Assembly: GCF_000427445.1 (NCBI RefSeq)
Contig: NZ_KE386496.1
Coordinates: 2,336,506 to 2,400,505, forward strand
DNA length: 64,000 nt
Source of the DNA: Methylocapsa acidiphila B2
GTDB lineage: Bacteria > Pseudomonadota > Alphaproteobacteria > Rhizobiales > Beijerinckiaceae
Reading direction: 5' to 3'
The first letter of the stretch is position 1. Every line of letters begins with the position of its first letter. Made by a program: the position numbers and the translations under genes. The notes beneath the pieces were generated by a model, which saw only the letters and a program-made list of their open reading frames with translations, did not search any database and was not told where the DNA came from. Below are positions 1-7,708 of this stretch, piece after piece.

Positions 1-133
1 TGCAGCCTTGCGAGCCGTGGAACAGCGGCATGCTGTCCCTGATGCCCATGAAGGCGAGCGCCCCACCGATCGGCTGACTCATTTTCAAAGGATTGACGGC
101 GCAGGCCTTCTTGCCGATCTCGACGATGGCCAT
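1..133 (-). CDS. nifN: NifN, N-terminal fragment (runs off the left edge)
   Basis: Scaffold subunit of the NifEN complex, on which the FeMo-cofactor precursor matures. Only the first 44 residues are in the window. They read [15 protein letters not shown], then a SQPIGG segment and an FHGSQGC motif, the typical NifN/NifK-type start with the first cluster-binding cysteines. The ATG at 131-133 is preceded by GAGGTGATCCT, a good ribosome binding site, and lies 9 nt after the nifE stop, so nifE and nifN are co-transcribed and probably translationally coupled. Identity is firm from the N-terminus plus position after nifE; the rest is outside the window. Confidence 0.93.
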   Translation of the reverse strand, partial: MAIVEIGKKACAVNPLKMSQPIGGALAFMGIRDSMPLFHGSQGC

Positions 134-142
134 AGGATCACC

Positions 143-2014
143 TCATTCAGCAGCGACAGCGATGGGAGCGACGATTTCCGACAAAATGTCGTCAATCGTA
201 TCGCAGCAGCTCGTGCAGCCGCCGCCTGCGTTGGTCGCTTCGGTCACTTCCGCGACCGTAGTCAAATTTTTGGCGTGCACGGCGTCTTCGATCATGCCGC
301 GCGTGACGTCCTTGCAATTGCAGATCTTGACCGCGCGCCGCTCTTCCAGCGTCAGCTCGACGACCGGACCGCCGGCCAGACCTTCCAGAATGCCGCCAAT
401 CGCACCCCGGCACCCTGTGCAGCCCGAACCGGCATGGGTGATGTCGACAACCTGTTCGACCGTCGTCAGCGCGCCGGTCGAGATCGCATCTTCGATCGTG
501 CCGAGATCAACCGTCTTGCACTTGCAGATTTTCTTCGAACGGCGCTTGGCCTCAGCCTTCGCCGGATCGGCGGCGAGTTCGGCGGCTTCGCGCGCGGCCT
601 CGGCGTCGGCTTTGGCCTGCCAGCTATCGGCGGCGTTTTGCCAGGGCGCGATCGTCCGAACCTGATCCCAGATCGGATTATAGAGCGCCTTGTCGATCTC
701 CTTGACGAGATCGACCATGCCCTTGTAGCCGGAATAAGCGTGATGACGCTCCTGGTTGATGTCGAGCCAGGGCATATTGGCCTTGAGTGCGATGAACTGG
801 GACCGGCCGCCCGAAAGCATGATGTCGGCCCGCGCGTCCTTCAACATCTTGTACATTTCGCGCGGCGACATGTCGTCGAAGGCATGCGCGTCCTCACCCA
901 TCAATTCCTTGATGCGCTCTTTATCTTCCTTGGTCGACTTCTTGACCGAGGTGCCGACGATCTCCATGCCGACTTCCTGCAGCGCCGCGACGACCGACCA
1001 GGACTTGACGCCGCCGGTGATGAGCAGGACCTTCTTGCCCTTCAGCCGCGGCAGATAGGACATGATCTCGTCCCAGGCGAGCTTTTCCTCGCGTGCGATC
1101 ACCGCCTCGACACGGTCCATGAATTCCGCCGGAGCGCCCCGGTCGATGACAAGCTGGGCAAGTTGCCGCAGCGAGTCGCTCATATCGCCAATGCCGTAGA
1201 AGGAGCCTTCAAAATAAGGAATTCCGTATAGATCCTCGAGCTTGCGCGTGATGTTGATCATCGCCTTGGAGCACACCATCATCGTCGCCCGGGCGCGATG
1301 CGAGCTCGCGACATCCGTATATTTAGCGTCGCCGGAAATGCAGGAGAGGATCCGAAAGCCAATTTCCTTCAGAAGCGGCTCGACCTGCCACATTTCACCG
1401 GCCAGATTATATTCGCCGATGATATTGACGTCATATGGCGTGGTATATTCGGGCTCGACCGTGCCGATCACATGCGCAAGCAAAGCCTCGCCCGCGAGCT
1501 TATTGCCGAGATTCTTCGGTCCAACGAAACCCGGCGAATTCACCGGCACGATCGGCTTGCCGAATTTCTTCGAGGCCGCCTTGCAAACCGCGTCGATGTC
1601 GTCGCCGATCATGGCGGGGACGCAGGTCTGATAAACAAAGACAGACGGAGGATTATATTTCTCGATAATTTCCTTGATGCTCTTATAGAGCCGCTTCTCG
1701 CCGCCGAACACGACGTCGGTCTCGTTCAGGTCCGTGGTGAAGCCGGTCCGATAGAGCGTGGAGCCCGAGGAATAGGCGCCGCGATTGTCCCAGGAATTGC
1801 CTTCGCAAGCGATTGGGCCATGCACGAGGTGAGCGACGTCGGTGATCGGCTGCAGCGCGATTTTTGCGCCGTCGAATGCGCATCCACCCGCGGCCCCGCC
1901 CGGCTGCAATTGCTTTGTGCAGCCCTTCTTGCGTTCCTTCTCCGATTTCGCCGCATTTTTTGGACATGCGGGCTCGTTGAAAACGTCCTGGACCGTCGCC
2001 GACACACTGCTCAT
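143..2014 (-). CDS. nifE: NifE, FeMo-cofactor scaffold subunit with two C-terminal Bfd-type [2Fe-2S] domains
   Basis: NifE pairs with NifN to form the FeMo-co assembly scaffold. The start is placed at 2014 (MSSVSATVQDVFNEP) because GAGGAG lies 6 nt upstream and family members begin there; an in-frame start at 2119 would add 35 unsupported residues. The conserved core has KNAAKSEKERKKGCTKQL, an AGGCAFDGA motif and GPIACEGNSWDNRG. At 623 aa the protein is about 150 residues longer than typical NifE. The extra C-terminus holds two tandem Bfd-like modules: C497-x-C499 with C532-xx-C535, and C565-x-C567 with C600-xx-C603, each with 32 residues between the cysteine pairs. These should bind [2Fe-2S] clusters. 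Third position after nifK, with a hairpin between. Confidence 0.96.
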   Translation of the reverse strand: MSSVSATVQDVFNEPACPKNAAKSEKERKKGCTKQLQPGGAAGGCAFDGAKIALQPITDVAHLVHGPIACEGNSWDNRGAYSSGSTLYRTGFTTDLNETDVVFGGEKRLYKSIKEIIEKYNPPSVFVYQTCVPAMIGDDIDAVCKAASKKFGKPIVPVNSPGFVGPKNLGNKLAGEALLAHVIGTVEPEYTTPYDVNIIGEYNLAGEMWQVEPLLKEIGFRILSCISGDAKYTDVASSHRARATMMVCSKAMINITRKLEDLYGIPYFEGSFYGIGDMSDSLRQLAQLVIDRGAPAEFMDRVEAVIAREEKLAWDEIMSYLPRLKGKKVLLITGGVKSWSVVAALQEVGMEIVGTSVKKSTKEDKERIKELMGEDAHAFDDMSPREMYKMLKDARADIMLSGGRSQFIALKANMPWLDINQERHHAYSGYKGMVDLVKEIDKALYNPIWDQVRTIAPWQNAADSWQAKADAEAAREAAELAADPAKAEAKRRSKKICKCKTVDLGTIEDAISTGALTTVEQVVDITHAGSGCTGCRGAIGGILEGLAGGPVVELTLEERRAVKICNCKDVTRGMIEDAVHAKNLTTVAEVTEATNAGGGCTSCCDTIDDILSEIVAPIAVAAE

Positions 2015-2069
2015 GTCATTCTCCTCATCCGCCCGCTTCAAAGGCGCCGGATCGGTTTCGACTAAAAGC

Positions 2070-2087
2070 GCTTCAATTTTCGTGCCG
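2070..2087 (-). promoter_or_regulatory. Near-match to a sigma-54 promoter upstream of nifE
   Basis: Reading the minus strand, CGGCACG-AAAA-TTGA resembles TGGCACG-N4-TTGC, but the first base is C and the highly conserved -12 GC is GA. No TGT-N10-ACA site was found upstream. It may be a relic or chance. nifE can be expressed by read-through from nifHDK. Confidence 0.2.
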
Positions 2088-2135
2088 CGGCGTTGAAGAG
2101 CGCTCTCAGCCTCTGTCATTATTCCAAAAATAGTT

Positions 2136-2174
2136 CGGCGGGCATGGATGCTTTTGAAAGATCCATGCCCGCCG
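2136..2174 (-). terminator. Perfect 14-bp hairpin between nifK and nifE, partial terminator or mRNA-stabilising element
   Basis: CGGCGGGCATGGAT at 2136-2149 is the exact reverse complement of 2161-2174, with an 11-nt loop. On the transcribed (minus) strand the stem is followed within a few bases by a run of five T. This fits an attenuating terminator or a 3' stabiliser at the end of the nifHDK message. nifE starts about 120 nt further on. Confidence 0.7.
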
Positions 2175-2200
2175 ACGCATTTCCTGACCTTGTCCGCCGA

Positions 2201-3763
2201 TTAGCGGATAATGTCGTAGCTGAAATCCGAATGCGCGGGCACGATCGTATTCTGATCGATGACCTCGAAGATCCGGTCAAGGATCCAGACCAGGACGTTC
2301 AAGCCGCCCTGATAACCCCACACCGGATAGCGATGGTGATGGTGGCGATCGAAGATCGGGAAGCCGATGCGGATCAGCGGGGTGCCGGTGTCGCGCTCCA
2401 GATATTTTCCGTAGGTGTTGCCGATCAGGAAATCCACCGGCTCGGTGAAGAGCAGCGAGCGCATGTGCCAGAGATCCCGAAGCGGATAAACATGGCAGTT
2501 TGCGCCGAAGGGGTTCGAGTCGAGCAGGGCCTGAACTTTAGCTTCCCATGCCTTGCCGCCATTGGTGGCCAGAATATGGGTCGGCTCGCCGCCGCATTCC
2601 ATCAGGAATTCAGCAAGGCCGATGCAGAGATCCGGATCGCCATAGATCGCGAATTTCTTTCCGTGAATATGCGCGCTCGAATCGGCGAGGGCGTCGACGA
2701 GACGGCCGCGCTCCAGCTTGATCTGCTCCGGAACCGGCTTGCCGGTCAGGCGCGAGATCTCAAGAAGGAATTTATCGGTCGCAGCGACGCTGATCGGGTG
2801 ATTGAAGGCGGCGGTCTCGTGCTTCCACTCTTCGTCGATGTATTTCAGGGTCTTTTCTGTGCAGTATTCCTGCATCGAGACCGTCGCCTTGGCGTTGACC
2901 GCGGCGTTCATCTCGTCGATCGTCGTGCCGCCGTCGAACATGCGGAACGTGCCGTCGGTCGGGGTGTCCCACACGTCGCTATTATCGGCGATAATCGTAT
3001 ATTCGACGCCCATGAGGTCGAAAATGCGCTTGATCTCGCGGAGATTGCCGACCGTGTAAGGGTCGAAGCCGCCGATGAAATTGATCGTCTCGTTCGGCAC
3101 GCGCGCGAGCTTCTCGACCGTGCCGGCCTTGCCGCCCCAGAAATGCTCGAAAATGCCTTTCAGGACATTGTCATAGCCGGTGATATGGCTGCCGACGAAG
3201 GCGGGCGTGTGGGCGAAGGGAACGTCATAGGCTTCCGGAACGGAGCCCTTGGTCTTCGCGGTCTTGATGAAGGCGTTCAAATCGTCGCCGATCACTTCCG
3301 CCATGCAGGTGGTCGAAACCGAAATCATCTTCGGCTTGTAGAGATTATAGGTATTGGCGAGCCCGTCGATCATATTGTTCAGGCCGCCGAAAACCGCCGC
3401 GTCTTCCGTCATCGAAGACGAAACGCAAGAGCTCGGCTCTTTGAAATGGCGCGAAAAATGGCTGCGATAATAGGCGACGCAACCCTGAGACCCATGAACG
3501 AAGGGGACCGTTCCTTCAAAGCCGACGGCGGCGAAAACGGCGCCGAGCGGCTGGCACGCCTTGGCCGGATTGACGGTCAGCGCTTCGCGGGCGAAATTCT
3601 TGTCGCGATATTCCTGCGTCTTGGTCCACTCGACCACGCGCTGCACTTCAGCATCGGCGACCGGATTCTCAAAATTCTTCTTCTTGTTCGCGAGCATCTC
3701 CCGATATTCCGGCTGGCGGAACAAGTCGAAGTGGTCGAGAACGTGATCGGCGTTCTGGGGCAT
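2201..3763 (-). CDS. nifK: Nitrogenase MoFe protein beta subunit NifK
   Basis: Beta subunit of dinitrogenase; it shares the P-cluster with NifD. Start set at 3763 ([20 protein letters not shown]), which has AAGAGGA 7-8 nt upstream and matches the family N-terminus; the longer frame to 3799 adds 12 non-conserved residues. Seen: [37 protein letters not shown] and [12 protein letters not shown], carrying the P-cluster cysteines. The 520-aa length is normal. It lies in the nifHDKEN operon, 81 nt after nifD, with a hairpin in the gap. Confidence 0.98.
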   Translation of the reverse strand: MPQNADHVLDHFDLFRQPEYREMLANKKKNFENPVADAEVQRVVEWTKTQEYRDKNFAREALTVNPAKACQPLGAVFAAVGFEGTVPFVHGSQGCVAYYRSHFSRHFKEPSSCVSSSMTEDAAVFGGLNNMIDGLANTYNLYKPKMISVSTTCMAEVIGDDLNAFIKTAKTKGSVPEAYDVPFAHTPAFVGSHITGYDNVLKGIFEHFWGGKAGTVEKLARVPNETINFIGGFDPYTVGNLREIKRIFDLMGVEYTIIADNSDVWDTPTDGTFRMFDGGTTIDEMNAAVNAKATVSMQEYCTEKTLKYIDEEWKHETAAFNHPISVAATDKFLLEISRLTGKPVPEQIKLERGRLVDALADSSAHIHGKKFAIYGDPDLCIGLAEFLMECGGEPTHILATNGGKAWEAKVQALLDSNPFGANCHVYPLRDLWHMRSLLFTEPVDFLIGNTYGKYLERDTGTPLIRIGFPIFDRHHHHRYPVWGYQGGLNVLVWILDRIFEVIDQNTIVPAHSDFSYDIIR

Positions 3764-3809
3764 ACCAAAAATCCTCTTGAATTGTTTGTCTCTTAGCACT
3801 CCGACCGAC

Positions 3810-3833
3810 GCCCTCCCCTCGAAAGGGGAGGGC
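3810..3833. repeat. Perfect 10-bp hairpin between nifD and nifK
   Basis: GCCCTCCCCT (3810-3819) and AGGGGAGGGC (3824-3833) pair perfectly around a CGAA tetraloop. There is no T-run, so an RNA-processing or stabilising role is more likely than termination. Confidence 0.65.
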
Positions 3834-3844
3834 TTGAGCGGAGA

Positions 3845-5305
3845 TCAGAATGGCGCCTTCGTGAGGCCCCAAATCGGCGAGTTGATCGCCATGTCCATAT
3901 CGCGGGCGAAGATGGCGAAGCCGTCATAGCCGTGATACGGGCCCGAATAGTCCCAGGAATGCATCTGGCGGAAAGGCACGCCCATCTTCTGGAAGACGTA
4001 CTTCTCCTTGATGCCGGAGCCGACGAGATCGGGCTGGATCTTTTCGACGAATTTCTCGAATTCGTAACCCGTCACGTCGTCATAGATCAGCGTGCCGTCC
4101 TTCACATAGTGGGTCGTGCGCTGATAGTCGTCGTTATGGCCGAATTCATAACCCGTGCCAACGACCTCCATGCCGAGATCTTCGTAAGCGCCGATGACGT
4201 GACGCGGACGGAGACCGCCGACGAACAGCATCACCTTGCGGCCATGCAGACGCGGACGATATTTCGCGATCACGGCGTCCGACAGCGCCCGATATTTCTC
4301 GATGACGCGCTCGGCGCCTTCCTTGATCTTGTCGTCGAAATGGCTGGCGATGGTGCGCAGCGATTCGGCGATCTTGCTCGGTCCGAAGAAGTTATATTCG
4401 ACCCACGGAACGCCGAACTTTTCTTCCATGTGGCGCGAAATATAGTTCATCGAGCGATAGCAGTGCAGGACGTTCAGCTTCGCCTTCGGGGTCGCTTCGA
4501 GCTCAGCGATCGAACCGTCGCCCGACCATTGCGCAATCACGCGCAGGCCCATTTCCTCGAGCAGAATGCGCGAAGACCAGGCGTCGCCGCCGATGTTATA
4601 GTCGCCGATGATGGCGACGTCATATGCGGTCTGCTCGAAAGTGGCGGGCTTGCCCTCCATCTTGTCGAACACCCAGTCGCGGATCGAGTCGTTGGCGATG
4701 TGATGGCCGAGCGACTGAGACACGCCGCGGAAGCCTTCGCAGCGAACCGGAACGATCGTCTTGCCGCCGTATTCGCGCGACTTCTGCTTCGACACCGCCT
4801 CGATGTCGTCGCCGATGAGGCCGATCGGGCATTCCGACTGAACCGTGACGCCATGGTTCAGCGGGAACAGCTCCATGATCTCGTCCATGATCTTCGCGAG
4901 CTTCTTATCGCCGCCGAAGACAATGTCCTTTTCCTGGAAGTCCGAAGTGAACTGCATCGTGACGAACGTGTCGACGCCCGTCGTGCCGATGTAATAGTTG
5001 CGGCGCGCGGCCCAAGAATATTGGCCGCAGCCGACCGGACCATGGCTGATGTGGATCATGTCCTTGATCGGGCCCCAAACCACGCCCTTCGAACCGGCGT
5101 AGGCGCAGCCGCGGATCGTCATCACGCCGGGAACCGACTTGATGTTCGACTTGACCGAGCAATCCTTGCCGCCCTGCTGGAACTGGTTGAGGTGCTTGGC
5201 GCGGTTCTTCTTGCTCTTTTCGGGATAGGCTTCAAGGACCTCGGCGATGAGCTCCTTGTTCCTTTGCTTGATCTCTTCAATTGTTTCGGGTGCAGAAAGG
5301 CTCAT
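3845..5305 (-). CDS. nifD: Nitrogenase MoFe protein alpha subunit NifD
   Basis: Alpha subunit of dinitrogenase, which holds FeMo-co and half of the P-cluster. Family landmarks are clear: [44 protein letters not shown], and the C-terminal [15 protein letters not shown] containing the FeMo-co His ligand. At 486 aa it is full length. The start [13 protein letters not shown] fits the family and has GAGGA upstream. It follows nifH by 75 nt with a hairpin in between. Confidence 0.98.
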   Translation of the reverse strand: MSLSAPETIEEIKQRNKELIAEVLEAYPEKSKKNRAKHLNQFQQGGKDCSVKSNIKSVPGVMTIRGCAYAGSKGVVWGPIKDMIHISHGPVGCGQYSWAARRNYYIGTTGVDTFVTMQFTSDFQEKDIVFGGDKKLAKIMDEIMELFPLNHGVTVQSECPIGLIGDDIEAVSKQKSREYGGKTIVPVRCEGFRGVSQSLGHHIANDSIRDWVFDKMEGKPATFEQTAYDVAIIGDYNIGGDAWSSRILLEEMGLRVIAQWSGDGSIAELEATPKAKLNVLHCYRSMNYISRHMEEKFGVPWVEYNFFGPSKIAESLRTIASHFDDKIKEGAERVIEKYRALSDAVIAKYRPRLHGRKVMLFVGGLRPRHVIGAYEDLGMEVVGTGYEFGHNDDYQRTTHYVKDGTLIYDDVTGYEFEKFVEKIQPDLVGSGIKEKYVFQKMGVPFRQMHSWDYSGPYHGYDGFAIFARDMDMAINSPIWGLTKAPF

Positions 5306-5337
5306 GCCAATCTCCTCAGAACGCGATAAGGGCGAGC

Positions 5338-5360
5338 GCCGGCCCCATGAAGGGGCCGGC
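5338..5360. repeat. Perfect 9-bp hairpin between nifH and nifD
   Basis: GCCGGCCCC (5338-5346) pairs with GGGGCCGGC (5352-5360) across a 5-nt loop. Stem-loops in this position are known in other diazotrophs to protect the 3' end of nifH mRNA; that role here is inferred. Confidence 0.65.
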
Positions 5361-5380
5361 CTTTAGCGAATACGCCTAAA

Positions 5381-6256
<876 letters not shown>

Positions 6257-6403
6257 TCACTTCTCCATTTGGGCCGTTTTGCTGTTAACCGTGAACCCGG
6301 GACGCTCGAACCCCGATAAAGAGGCATCGACGCGCCATGGCGGCGCGGGACACGACACGTCACATGCCTTAGATAACGGCGACGTATCCCCGCGCTCTTT
6401 GTG

Positions 6404-6418
6404 GCAATCGCCGTGCCA
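6404..6418 (-). promoter_or_regulatory. Sigma-54 (-24/-12) promoter of the nifH operon
   Basis: The minus strand reads TGGCACGGCGATTGC, an exact match to TGGCACG-N4-TTGC. The predicted transcript start is near 6392, giving a leader of about 138 nt before nifH. Confidence 0.93.
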
Positions 6419-6487
6419 GCCACGGCAAAAGATGCAACCCACTGAAATTTAAGCAGTATGGCGTCGATGCGGGGCGCCGAGCGGGCG

Positions 6488-6503
6488 TGTTCCGATTCCG
6501 ACA
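6488..6503. promoter_or_regulatory. NifA upstream activator site 1
   Basis: TGT-N10-ACA (TGT 6488-6490, ACA 6501-6503), about 70 nt upstream of the nifH -24 element, a normal distance for NifA looping. The motif is symmetric and could also serve the plus-strand gene. Confidence 0.8.
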
Positions 6504-6514
6504 GTGGGCTTTGG

Positions 6515-6530
6515 TGTCACGAACAAAACA
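6515..6530. promoter_or_regulatory. NifA upstream activator site 2
   Basis: A second exact TGT-N10-ACA (TGT 6515-6517, ACA 6528-6530), centred 27 bp from site 1. It lies roughly 100 nt from both the nifH promoter and the plus-strand -24/-12 candidate. Confidence 0.8.
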
Positions 6531-6620
6531 GGTAAAAAGACGAAAGCGCTGCGGGAGTCGGTTGAATCGGTTCGTCGGCTCGGTTGGCGCAAGGGGATTG
6601 GGCGGTTCGGCAAGGCGTCC

Positions 6621-6637
6621 TGGGAATGAATCTTGCT
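6621..6637 (+). promoter_or_regulatory. Candidate sigma-54 promoter for the divergent nif-linked operon
   Basis: GG at 6623-6624 and GC at 6635-6636 are separated by exactly 10 nt, and the -12 element is CTTGCT. The middle (AATGAA) departs from the CACG consensus, so it is a weaker match than the nifH promoter. It sits about 65 nt upstream of the start at 6702 and downstream of both NifA sites. Confidence 0.5.
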
Positions 6638-6701
6638 TTTCCGCCTTTCGGCAGTGCGCGCCCGGCCGCGTCCGGCGCTCTTTATTCTGAATGAGGTCAG
6701 C

Positions 6702-7166
6702 ATGCAGATTGGCGTCGATAATGACCGTAGGGTTGAGAACAAGCGCGTTTTCATCATCGACAATGATGGGATAACCGGGTCGATCCTTCAATTTATGTTG
6801 GAGGACGACAATGAGACGCACGAATTCGCGACCGTCGAAGAAGCGTATGAAGCGTCGGAAAAAGTCGTTTACGGCAAGACCGAAAAATCAATCCCGCATC
6901 TTCTGCTGGTGGGATTGAACATCCTCGAGGCGAAAGGCCTCGATATTCTTAAGGAGATTTCTGAGAAATTTCCTCAAGCCAAGGTCATAGTCGTCGCCGA
7001 GAACGCGGAAGCTCCCCTCGCCAAGCAAGCGCTCGCCAAGGGCGGCGGCGCCCATGGGTTGCTGACGAAGCCGCTAACCGTCGAGGTCGTTCGGCGCAAG
7101 GTGGACATGCTGCTCGGGCGCTTGAAAAGCGAATTTGTCCAGCTCGGCGATTTCAACTTCGGCTGA
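6702..7166 (+). CDS. Degenerate response-regulator receiver protein, nif-linked
   Basis: A 154-aa single-domain CheY-like fold. The acidic pocket is kept in part (D20, D22 in VFIIDND) and the Lys is kept in LLTKPL (K123). The phospho-acceptor Asp at the end of beta-3 is replaced by Gly (LLLVGLNI, G71) and the usual Thr/Ser by Ala (A99). It should therefore not be phosphorylated in the normal way. No output domain. Start at 6702 is chosen because GAGG precedes it; the frame is open to 6633 without an RBS. Divergent from nifH across a shared NifA/sigma-54 region, so nif-regulated expression is inferred. Function unknown. Confidence 0.8.
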   Translation: MQIGVDNDRRVENKRVFIIDNDGITGSILQFMLEDDNETHEFATVEEAYEASEKVVYGKTEKSIPHLLLVGLNILEAKGLDILKEISEKFPQAKVIVVAENAEAPLAKQALAKGGGAHGLLTKPLTVEVVRRKVDMLLGRLKSEFVQLGDFNFG

Positions 7167-7267
7167 GCCGGTTCGATGATTGGGAGGCGGCGGCGGCCCC
7201 AAATTGGCCGCCCCCAGCTGCTCGAATGCGCTTCTAAGGAAGCGCCCGAAATTCTCGGGAAGACTCA

Positions 7268-7708
7268 ATGGCGCATATCATCTTTTACGAAAAGCCGGGT
7301 TGCGCCAATAACGCCAGGCAAAAGCGGCTGCTCGAGGCGGCCGGGCACAGCCTCAGCGTCCGCGACATGCTGACCGAGCCCTGGACCGCCGAGCGATTGC
7401 GCGATTTTTTCGGCGACCGGCCAGTCGCAGAATGGTTCAATCGCGCCGCGCCGAGGGTCAAATCAGGCGCCGTCGAGCCGGAGAGGCTCGATGCGGAGCG
7501 GGCGATCGCCTTGATGCTGGACGAGCCGCTTTTGATCCGCCGTCCGCTGATGGAGGTCGAGGGAGAGCGCTCCGTCGGGTTCGATCCGGATCACGTGGAC
7601 GCCTGGATCGGCCTGAGCGCGCCCTCCGTGCAGGGCGTCGATCTCGAGACCTGCCGCCGCCCCACGACAGCGCCGGCCTGCGCCGCCGAGCCGGACGCCG
7701 CGCCATGA
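7268..7708 (+). CDS. NifO-like nitrogenase-associated protein (ArsC/Spx family)
   Basis: 146-aa thioredoxin-fold protein of the ArsC/Spx type. The N-terminus MAHIIFYEKPGCANNARQKR keeps one Cys (C11) in the position of the ArsC active site, followed by an AGH and a DRPVAEWFN segment typical of the nitrogenase-associated subfamily. NifO in Azotobacter affects the balance between nitrate use and nitrogenase; the biochemical activity is not settled. It overlaps the next gene by 4 nt (ATGA), so they are translationally coupled. Confidence 0.82.
   Translation: MAHIIFYEKPGCANNARQKRLLEAAGHSLSVRDMLTEPWTAERLRDFFGDRPVAEWFNRAAPRVKSGAVEPERLDAERAIALMLDEPLLIRRPLMEVEGERSVGFDPDHVDAWIGLSAPSVQGVDLETCRRPTTAPACAAEPDAAP

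Noticed and set aside
2093-3796. Long plus-strand open frame of 567 codons opposite nifK
   Set aside because: It is antisense to a certain gene; GC-rich codon bias keeps the opposite frame open. The product has no recognisable family.
3932-5329. Long plus-strand open frame opposite nifD
   Set aside because: Shadow of nifD caused by GC-rich third positions; no family match.
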